A stretch of 38,334 bases of DNA from Nocardia seriolae NBRC 15557 (GTDB lineage Bacteria; Actinomycetota; Actinomycetes; Mycobacteriales; Mycobacteriaceae). The stretch covers positions 1 to 38,334 of the forward strand of contig NZ_BJWY01000074.1 in the NCBI RefSeq assembly GCF_007990715.1. Reading direction: 5' to 3'. A model generated the notes under the pieces. The model saw only the letters and a list, made by a program, of their open reading frames with translations. It did not search any database and had not been told where the DNA came from. Both the position numbers and the translations under genes were made by a program. This document shows positions 32,733 to 38,334 of the stretch, in pieces. Each line of letters opens with the position of its first letter. Position 1 is the stretch's first letter.

Positions 32733-33011
32733 TTATCCCGGGATCAGGCCGTCGTCGTCGAGCATCGCGCGGACCGTCGCCAGATCGGTGTCGGCCGAGG
32801 GCAATACGAGATCCGAGACCACGAGTTCCGCGTCGGGGACCGGGTGGCCGTTCGCGCGGACGGACGCGCGCAGCCGGCCCAGGATCTCGGCGAAACCCGC
32901 ATCGTCGCCGTCGTCGGCGGCGTCGAGCAACAGTCCGTCGAGTCGCTGGAGATCGTCTACGTCGGCCTCGTCCAGGGTGTACTGGCCTTCGCCGAGAATG
33001 CGGATGATCAT
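32733..33011 (-). CDS. pspAA: PspA-associated protein PspAA
   Basis: A 92-residue acidic protein that starts MIIRILGEGQYTLDEADVDDLQRLD, the hallmark of PspAA. It is Asp/Leu-rich throughout. It overlaps the pspA stop as ATGA. The family is found next to pspA in archaea and actinobacteria and is thought to work with PspA; the mechanism is unknown. Confidence 0.88.
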   Translation of the reverse strand: MIIRILGEGQYTLDEADVDDLQRLDGLLLDAADDGDDAGFAEILGRLRASVRANGHPVPDAELVVSDLVLPSADTDLATVRAMLDDDGLIPG

Positions 33012-33748
33012 GACCGCGGTCCCTCCTGCGCGGGCGCCTCGATGGCGGGAGTGATCTTGCTTTTCAGTTGTGCCAGTTCGGCGTCCACACTGCTGCCGCG
33101 TCCGGCGTCCAGGGCGGCCTGAATGTCGTCACCATGGCCCAGCGGCGCGGTCGCGTCCTCGAGCGCACCGGAGGCGATCAGCTCGTCGAGGGCCTGGGCC
33201 CGCGAACTCATCTGGGCGGTACGGTCTTCCGCGCGCTGGATCGCCAAACCCACATCGCCCATCTCCTCGGAGATGCCGGTGACCGCCTCGCTGATCCTGC
33301 TCTGCGCCTCGGCGGCGGTGTAGGTGGCCTTGATGGTCTCCTTGCGGGTCCGGAACGCCTCCACCTTCGCCTGCAACCGCTGCGCGGCGGTGGTGAGTTT
33401 CGACTCCTGCGCGGCCAGCTCGTCGTACTGCGGTCGCAGCTGGTCGAGCTGGGCGAGCGCGGCCGCGCGCCGGGTCAGCGCCTCGCGGGCCAGATCGCCG
33501 CGGCCCTGCCCCACCGCCTGGGTCGCCTGGCCCTGCAGCTTGTCGGCGGATCCGCGAAGCTGGTTCTCCTGCAATTCGATTCGCTTGCGGCTGGTCGCCA
33601 CATCGGCCAGGCCGCGCCGCACCTGGGCCAGCAGCTCGAGCTGACGCTGATACGAGTAGTCGAGGACCTCCCGGGGATCCTCGCTGCGATCGAGCAGCTT
33701 GTTCGCCTTCACGTGGAACAGCAGTGCGATCCGTTTGGTGATACTCAC
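33008..33748 (-). CDS. pspA: Phage-shock protein A (PspA/IM30/ESCRT-III-like)
   Basis: A 246-residue coiled-coil protein. It starts MSITKRIALLFHVKANKLLDRSEDPREVLDYSYQ, with the amphipathic N-terminal helix and the conserved DP motif. The long helical hairpin runs to about residue 185, followed by a C-terminal region with LDELIASGALEDA. PspA binds stressed membranes and maintains the proton-motive force. It is the first gene of the psp operon. A perfect GGGACC-n2-GGTCCC palindrome lies 65 bases upstream, which links this operon to the other candidate hypoxia units. Confidence 0.94.
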   Translation of the reverse strand: MSITKRIALLFHVKANKLLDRSEDPREVLDYSYQRQLELLAQVRRGLADVATSRKRIELQENQLRGSADKLQGQATQAVGQGRGDLAREALTRRAAALAQLDQLRPQYDELAAQESKLTTAAQRLQAKVEAFRTRKETIKATYTAAEAQSRISEAVTGISEEMGDVGLAIQRAEDRTAQMSSRAQALDELIASGALEDATAPLGHGDDIQAALDAGRGSSVDAELAQLKSKITPAIEAPAQEGPRS

Positions 33749-33809
33749 GTCCGGTCACTTCCTCGGTCGGAGAGTTTTACTCCACCCTGTCCCGGCCCGC
33801 TCCCGCGCG

Positions 33810-33829
33810 ATAGGGACCGTGGTCCCGTC
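33810..33829. promoter_or_regulatory. DosR-box-like palindrome between pspA and SHOCT gene
   Basis: ATAGGGACCGTGGTCCCGTC contains the perfect palindrome GGGACC-GT-GGTCCC (33813-33826). It sits between divergent genes, 65 bases before pspA and about 95 before the SHOCT gene. It is the most symmetrical of the candidate sites in this window. Confidence 0.6.
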
Positions 33830-33920
33830 CGGTGGTGCTGTTCGGCCGTACCACTCGCCGGAGACCGCCGTCCATGCTGGTCACAATCGATAACCGGATA
33901 CGGGTAGCGAGGAGAAGACG

Positions 33921-34190
33921 ATGATGTTCTGGTACGGCAACGGCATGAGCGGCTGGGGCTATGCCCTGATGACCGTGGGCATGGTGGTGTTCTGGGCCCT
34001 GGTGATCGGCGGCTTCGTGGCCCTGATCCGCTCGACCACCACCGGTTCGGACACCGGCGTCAAACCCCTGTCCGGGCCGACGCCCCAGCAGATCCTGGCC
34101 GAACGCTACGCCCGCGGCGAGATCGACCACGAGGAGTACGCCCAGCGCCTGAAGATCCTCGAATCCGGCCCTTCGGGATTCACGGCCTGA
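33921..34190 (+). CDS. Small membrane protein with SHOCT domain
   Basis: An 89-residue protein with one membrane helix (about 14-38, YALMTVGMVVFWALVIGGFVALI) and a C-terminal SHOCT motif (about 53-82, PQQILAERYARGEIDHEEYAQRLKIL). The N-terminus is Met/Trp/Gly-rich. SHOCT segments are short oligomerisation elements; specific function is unknown. GAGGAGAAG precedes the ATG. Divergent from pspA with a shared candidate operator. Confidence 0.87.
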   Translation: MMFWYGNGMSGWGYALMTVGMVVFWALVIGGFVALIRSTTTGSDTGVKPLSGPTPQQILAERYARGEIDHEEYAQRLKILESGPSGFTA

Positions 34191-34195
34191 AACCC

Positions 34196-34234
34196 GGCGG
34201 AACCGGTTGTGCGTCGAGCGCTGCCGGTTCCGCC
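34196..34234. terminator. Bidirectional hairpin terminator between convergent genes
   Basis: Perfect 11-base arms (GGCGGAACCGG at 34196-34206 and its complement at 34224-34234) enclose a 17-base loop. It lies just after the SHOCT gene and abuts the stop of the convergent nitroreductase gene. Confidence 0.78.
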
Positions 34235-35236
34235 TCAGCCGCGCTCCACGGTGAAGATCTCCGAGAGGGGCAGCCGCGGGGTCTGCGGCCGCTGTTCGGA
34301 TTCCGGTGCGCCGCCGACCCGCAACACGACCTGCGGCAGGATCCGGTGGGGCAGCAGGTCCGCGAGGTCACGGCGGGTCGCGGGCAGCTCGGTGACATGG
34401 GTCAGGGCGCAGCTGGCCAGACCGGCCGCGGCGCATTCGAGCAGCACGGCCGAGAGGGCCTCACCGGTGTGCAGCCAGCGCAGCGGGGAGTCGTCGTGGG
34501 TGCCCAGCACCGCCAGCGCGGCCGCGTCGGTGAGTCCGGCCCGTCGTTCGGCGTCCTCCGCGGCCGGGAAGGCGCGGGCGATCTCCACCCGATGCCGCTC
34601 GGTCTCGGACACGAGCGCCGCGGCGGGGACGCCCTCGAGCACCTCGGAACCGCCTGCCCAGGAATTCAATTCGTCGCGATACATCGGGTCGTAGCGGCGG
34701 GCCGCGGCGGCCTTGCGCGAAGCGTCGATCAGGCGCATGCGGCCATTGCCGTTGAGGACGTCGAAGGCCACGTCGTGGGGTGCGGCGAGCTGACGCAGCC
34801 GCGGCACCAGCTCGCGCCAGCCGTCGGGTTCCCGCAGCGGCAGCCGGTCGGTGTAGCGCAGCTCGATGGCGTGCGCCTGGCGTTCCGCCGTCGCGTCCGC
34901 CCGCGGGCCCGGGTGGAATCTGATGGTGGCCAGATGATTCGGCCGGTCCTGGTCGGGTAGTCGCACGGTGTCGGTGTGCCAGCCGCGCGCCGCGAACGCG
35001 ATGCGCATGTGGTGCAGTGCCGCGCCGCAGCTGATCACCCACTGACGTCCGTGCGGGTCGGTGGCGTACAACTGCCGATCGCTGTCGCCGTACAGGTGCA
35101 GGCGGGTGCCGTCGAACACCCACCGCCAGGGCTGACTGTTGTGCACCGAGGGGGCGCGGGCGGCGAGCCGCACGGCCGCCAGCAGGGTTTCGTCGTCCGG
35201 AACGGTGGTCGTGGTGGGGAATTCGCCGATCGTCAT
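34235..35236 (-). CDS. Acg-type nitroreductase-family protein (intact copy)
   Basis: A 333-residue protein of the Acg/Rv2032-Rv3131 family, which have a flavin-reductase fold built from two nitroreductase-like halves. It shows LAARAPSVHNSQPWRWVF near residue 25, CGAALHHMRIAFAARGWHTD, RYTDRLPLREP, and the second-half segment GEALSAVLLECAAAGLASCALTHV. Family members are DosR-induced; Acg itself binds FMN in an occluded way and shows no classical nitroreductase activity. The ATG at 35236 was chosen because it starts the conserved region; the Shine-Dalgarno is weak. It is divergent from the GH65 gene with a candidate DosR-like site between them. It serves as the reference for the broken copy at 3665. 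Confidence 0.9.
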   Translation of the reverse strand: MTIGEFPTTTTVPDDETLLAAVRLAARAPSVHNSQPWRWVFDGTRLHLYGDSDRQLYATDPHGRQWVISCGAALHHMRIAFAARGWHTDTVRLPDQDRPNHLATIRFHPGPRADATAERQAHAIELRYTDRLPLREPDGWRELVPRLRQLAAPHDVAFDVLNGNGRMRLIDASRKAAAARRYDPMYRDELNSWAGGSEVLEGVPAAALVSETERHRVEIARAFPAAEDAERRAGLTDAAALAVLGTHDDSPLRWLHTGEALSAVLLECAAAGLASCALTHVTELPATRRDLADLLPHRILPQVVLRVGGAPESEQRPQTPRLPLSEIFTVERG

Positions 35237-35291
35237 ATCCGTGAGTCTGAGCCGATGGCGAACCCGCCGGTACCGTCCTTGCGCCCGCGCG

Positions 35292-35311
35292 GATGGGCCG
35301 ATGGTCACATT
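35292..35311. promoter_or_regulatory. DosR-box-like site in nitroreductase/GH65 divergent promoter
   Basis: GATGGGCCGATGGTCACATT (core GGGCCGATGGTC) lies about 56 bases before the nitroreductase start and 116 before the GH65 start. It is weaker than the others but in the expected place. Confidence 0.4.
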
Positions 35312-35426
35312 CGCGCGCGGAGAGGGATTTGGATACCCGATACGCGGGCCGATCGTCTCTGGTACGAGAGGTCGCCGCGGGGCACAGTGCTGGTAGAGGC
35401 GTCAGGTTCTGGAGAAGGGGTCGGGT

Positions 35427-37559
35427 ATGGACAGCGACGGGGTTCGCACCGCCCGTGAGCATGTCGTCGCGCCCGCGACGGCGGTCGATGGGCGCGACGG
35501 CCGCTGGACGGTGACGGGTAATCCACGGCGCCACAGCGTATCCGATGTCGCGGTGTACACCGTGGGGTCCGGCGGCATCGCCACCCGCGGGGTCGTGGAG
35601 GAGACCGTGCGCGGGACGGATCCGGAGGTGCTCGCGGTGGGGGCCTATACCGGCACGGGGCCCGAGCAGGAATTGCTGGCCGTGCCCGGGTGGACCCGGG
35701 TGGAGCTCACCGCACCCGCGGCGGACGCGGAACAGTTCCTGGACCTGTCCGCGGGTGTGCTGTACCGAGCGGACGCGGCGGGGGAGTTCCGCAGCCTGCG
35801 CTTCGCGTGCGCGGACCGGCCCGGGGTGATGGTGATGCGGGTCGAGACCGCGGATGAGCGGCTCGCAGCGCGGCAACCGCTGCTCACACCCCACCCCGAC
35901 GCCACCGCGCGGGTCACCGAGATCACGCTGGGCGTGAACTTCTCCGCCGGTATCGAAACTCGCTGTGTGCGAGTCGAATCCGAGGCGGGGAGCGCGGTGG
36001 CCGTCGCCGCCGCGCAACACCGGGCCCGCCGCGGCCCCGCCGCGCGCCTGGATCGGGTGGCGGCGTTCACGATCGAGGACGGCGTCGGGGCCGATCGGGT
36101 CCGCACGCAATTGCGCGGGGCATGGACGGAGGGCGTCGACGGGCTGCTGCGGGAGCAGCGCGCGGTCTGGGCGCGGCGCTGGGCCACGGTCGGCATCGAG
36201 CTGCCCGACGATCCGGAAACCGAACTGGCGGTCCGATTCGCGCTGTTCCAGCTGTGGTCCAATGCCGGGGCGCACGGGGAGTCCGCGGTCGGAGCGCGCG
36301 GCATCTCCGGCGCGGGCTATCGCGGCCACGTGTTCTGGGACGCGGACGCTTTCGTGCTGCCGGCCATGGTCAGCATCGACCCGCAGGCCGCCGAGGCGAT
36401 GCTGACCTACCGGCTGCGGCGATTGGCGGCCGCGCGGCGGCGCGCCCGTGCGGAGGGCTTCGACGGTGCCCGGTTCCCCTGGGAGTCGGCCGCCGACGGC
36501 ACCGACGTCACGCCCCGCAGCGGATTCCTCGGCGGCACCGAGGTCCCGATCCTGACCGGCACCCGCGAGGAGCATGTCACCGCCGATGTCGCCTGGGCCG
36601 CAGAGCATTTCGCGCAGTGGACCGGCCGGGCCGACTACCCCTCGACCACGGCCCGCGACCTGCTGGTCGAGACCGCGCGCTACTGGGCCTCACGACTGCG
36701 CGTGGATGCGCGCGGCCGGGCGCATCTGGATCGGGTGATCGGACCCGACGAATACCACGAATCGGTGGACGACAACGCATTCACCAATGTGATGGCCCGC
36801 TGGAACCTGCGCCGCGCCGCCCGGCTGCGCCCCGGGAATCCCGGCGAGGCAGCCGAATTCGCCTCCTGGCTCGACCTCGCCGAGCGCGTCGTCGATCAGC
36901 TGGGACCCGACGGGCGCTACGAGCAGTTCACCGGATACTACGACCTGGAACCGCTGCTCGCCGCCGACGTCACCCGCCCGCCCGTGGCCGCCGACGTCCT
37001 GCTCGGGCAGCGGCGCGTCGCCGGTTCCCCGCTGATCAAACAACCCGATGTGCTGATGCTGCACCACCTCGTCCCCGGGGATGTCGCGCCCGATTCGCTG
37101 CTGCCCAATCTCGACTTCTACGGACCGCGCACCACGCACGGCTCGTCGCTGTCGCCCGCGGTGATGGCGGCGCTGCTGGCGCGGGCGGGTCGCCCGGACG
37201 AGGCCCTGGACTCGCTGCGCCCGGCCCTGCGGCTGGATCTGGACGACCGCTCCGGTTCCACCGCCTCCGGATTGCACATGGCCGCCCTCGGCGGGGTCTG
37301 GCAGGCGCTGCTGACCGGTTTCGCGGGGGTGCGGGCCGAGAACGGGGTGCTGGGCGTGCGCCCGGTGCTGCCGACCCGATGGACCCGGTTGGGCTTGGCC
37401 TTCCGGTGTCTGGGGCGCTTCGTACGGCTGGATGTCACGCCCGCCGGCACCGGCGTCCGAATCGATGGACCGCGGCTGCTGCTGGCGGTGGGCGACCGGC
37501 CCGCGCAGCCGGTCGCCGGTGAATCCTTCTGGCCCGCAAGCGAGGTGGAACGATCGTGA
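35427..37559 (+). CDS. GH65-family glycoside phosphorylase/hydrolase
   Basis: A 710-residue protein of glycoside hydrolase family 65, whose members act mostly on trehalose-, maltose- or kojibiose-type alpha-glucosides, usually by phosphorolysis. An N-terminal beta-sandwich (about 1-240) is followed by an alpha/alpha barrel. The barrel carries HVFWDADAFVLPAM, ARFPWESAADGTDVTP and VIGPDEYHESVDDNAFTN, where Glu442 is the expected general acid, and later LIKQPDVLMLHH and STASGLHMAALGG. Phosphorylase and hydrolase cannot be told apart here. In M. tuberculosis a GH65 domain is part of Rv2006, next to the DosR-regulated USP gene Rv2005c. Here too the stop overlaps (GTGA) the start of a USP gene. Confidence 0.9.
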   Translation: MDSDGVRTAREHVVAPATAVDGRDGRWTVTGNPRRHSVSDVAVYTVGSGGIATRGVVEETVRGTDPEVLAVGAYTGTGPEQELLAVPGWTRVELTAPAADAEQFLDLSAGVLYRADAAGEFRSLRFACADRPGVMVMRVETADERLAARQPLLTPHPDATARVTEITLGVNFSAGIETRCVRVESEAGSAVAVAAAQHRARRGPAARLDRVAAFTIEDGVGADRVRTQLRGAWTEGVDGLLREQRAVWARRWATVGIELPDDPETELAVRFALFQLWSNAGAHGESAVGARGISGAGYRGHVFWDADAFVLPAMVSIDPQAAEAMLTYRLRRLAAARRRARAEGFDGARFPWESAADGTDVTPRSGFLGGTEVPILTGTREEHVTADVAWAAEHFAQWTGRADYPSTTARDLLVETARYWASRLRVDARGRAHLDRVIGPDEYHESVDDNAFTNVMARWNLRRAARLRPGNPGEAAEFASWLDLAERVVDQLGPDGRYEQFTGYYDLEPLLAADVTRPPVAADVLLGQRRVAGSPLIKQPDVLMLHHLVPGDVAPDSLLPNLDFYGPRTTHGSSLSPAVMAALLARAGRPDEALDSLRPALRLDLDDRSGSTASGLHMAALGGVWQALLTGFAGVRAENGVLGVRPVLPTRWTRLGLAFRCLGRFVRLDVTPAGTGVRIDGPRLLLAVGDRPAQPVAGESFWPASEVERS

Positions 37560-38191
37560 ACGAGATTCTGTACCGCCCTTCCGAGGCGACCCGGGCGGTC
37601 GCGGCGGCCCTGGCGAAAATCACGGGCGCGCAGCCATATCCTGTGCCCGCCGAAACCCCGGACGCGGATTTCGCCCGCGCCCTGGCCGGTCCCGGGGTCG
37701 TGCTCGGTGTACTGGACCGTGCCGACGGCCCCTGGGAGATCGTGCGGCGCGTGGCCGTGCCGCTGGTGGTGGTGCCGCCGGGAACTTCCGGCGACTACAC
37801 CCTGGACCGGGTGCTGGTGCCGCTGGACGGCACCGACGAGGCGGCGTACGCGGTCTCGGAGACCGTGCGGCTGTTCGCCGAGGCCGGTATCGCCGTCACC
37901 GTGCTGCACGTGTTCGACGAGAACACCGCCCCCGCCCACTGGGATCAGGCCGCCCATGCCCGCCCGGCCTGGGAACACGAATTCCGGGCCCGTTTCTGCC
38001 ACCACCTGCCCGAGACCGCGCTGACCCTGCGCAGCGGCCTGCCCGGCGAGCACATCGTCGACGTCGCCGCCGAGCAGGCGGATCTCATCGTGCTGGGCTG
38101 GTCGCGGCGGCTGGTGCCGGGCCGGGCGCGGATCGCCCGCGAGGCCGTGGACACCGCGGCTGTACCGGTGCTGCTCATACCGGTGCGCTGA
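37556..38191 (+). CDS. Universal stress protein-family protein
   Basis: A 211-residue protein. The C-terminal UspA-like domain (about 80-211) starts YTLDRVLVPLDGTDEAAYAVSE and ends ADLIVLGWSRR...AVPVLLIPVR. The phosphate-loop G-x2-G-x9-G is degenerate (GWSRRLVPGRARIARE), so ATP binding is doubtful. The first 80 residues look like a truncated USP half with VRRVAVPLVVVPPG at its end. The GTG at 37556 overlaps the GH65 stop as GTGA, so the two are translationally coupled. A short AT-richer stretch (38192-38334) follows with no gene that I can support. Confidence 0.85.
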   Translation: MNEILYRPSEATRAVAAALAKITGAQPYPVPAETPDADFARALAGPGVVLGVLDRADGPWEIVRRVAVPLVVVPPGTSGDYTLDRVLVPLDGTDEAAYAVSETVRLFAEAGIAVTVLHVFDENTAPAHWDQAAHARPAWEHEFRARFCHHLPETALTLRSGLPGEHIVDVAAEQADLIVLGWSRRLVPGRARIAREAVDTAAVPVLLIPVR

Positions 38192-38334
38192 TCACGGATC
38201 GCCGGTCCCGCCATTATTCACCGAAACATACCGGGCACAAGAGTCTTTAGCACCGCTTGACCTGGTGACTTCACCTCGACTGCGGGCCGGATTCCTCTGC
38301 CGCCGAAATATCCGGATGAGGTTTTCTTAGTACT

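Noticed and set aside
34461..36608. Long minus-strand open frame spanning the nitroreductase/GH65 junction
   Set aside because: It crosses a divergent promoter and two real genes, with no ribosome-binding site or known domain.
1..38334. Insertion sequences, tRNA genes, attachment sites or a replication origin
   Set aside because: I saw no transposase or integrase motifs, tRNA-like cloverleafs, long terminal repeats or DnaA-box clusters; the local tandem repeats are short and isolated.
38192..38334. Start of another gene at the right edge
   Set aside because: The stretch is more AT-rich and may hold a promoter, but no start codon with a supported reading frame can be identified before the window ends.

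Overview
The window is about 38 kb of high-GC DNA with strong G/C third-position bias, GTG starts, many ATGA/GTGA stop-start overlaps and typical actinomycete families (a DUF5753 helix-turn-helix regulator with a DUF397 partner, Rv1733c-like, Acg-like and HspX-like proteins, PspA with PspAA/PspAB). It looks chromosomal and comes from a mycolic-acid actinomycete, most likely Nocardia or a close relative. The genus is inferred from protein resemblance; no rRNA or other marker is present.

Most of the window resembles an enlarged hypoxia/dormancy (DosR-type) gene island. From left to right: a DUF5753/DUF397 pair (24-1105); an HspX-type small heat-shock protein, a membrane protein and an SRPBCC protein (1170-3512, minus); a broken Acg-type nitroreductase, an Rv1733c-like membrane protein and a tandem universal stress protein (3665-6181, plus); a complete group 3b-type NAD(P)-linked [NiFe] hydrogenase operon with its protease (6199-11225, minus); hypE-D-C-F maturation genes (11361-16196, minus, listed downstream to upstream); a nine-gene V/A-type ATPase operon H-C-I-K-F-E-A-B-D (16631-24254, minus); a divergent AraC regulator/SDR pair (24497-26251); a small membrane protein, an ABC exporter and PEP synthase (26411-31102, plus); a PspA-PspAA-HtpX-PspAB membrane-stress operon (31220-33748, minus); a SHOCT-domain protein; an intact Acg-type nitroreductase; and a GH65 glycoside phosphorylase/hydrolase coupled to a second universal stress protein (35427-38191, plus).

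Ten imperfect palindromes of the form GGGAC-n3/4-GTCCC, resembling the mycobacterial DosR box, lie in front of most of these units. They include the hydrogenase, hyp, ATPase, psp and ABC/ppsA units. They were found by eye and are offered as a shared regulatory signature. No DosR/DosS gene is in the window, so any regulator would be encoded elsewhere.

Working hypothesis: when oxygen is limiting, the cell induces a cytosolic hydrogenase that exchanges electrons between NAD(P)H and protons/H2. It also induces a rotary V/A ATPase separate from the usual F1Fo enzyme, membrane-integrity proteins (PspA/HtpX), gluconeogenic PEP synthase and a disaccharide-degrading GH65 enzyme. The pairing of a full V/A-ATPase operon with a hydrogenase/hyp cluster under what look like the same operators is the most unusual feature. 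Other points of interest are a short His-containing hexapeptide-repeat frame coupled to hypF, a stalk-depleted ATPase subunit I, an out-of-frame deletion in one nitroreductase, and an apparently internally deleted ABC permease.
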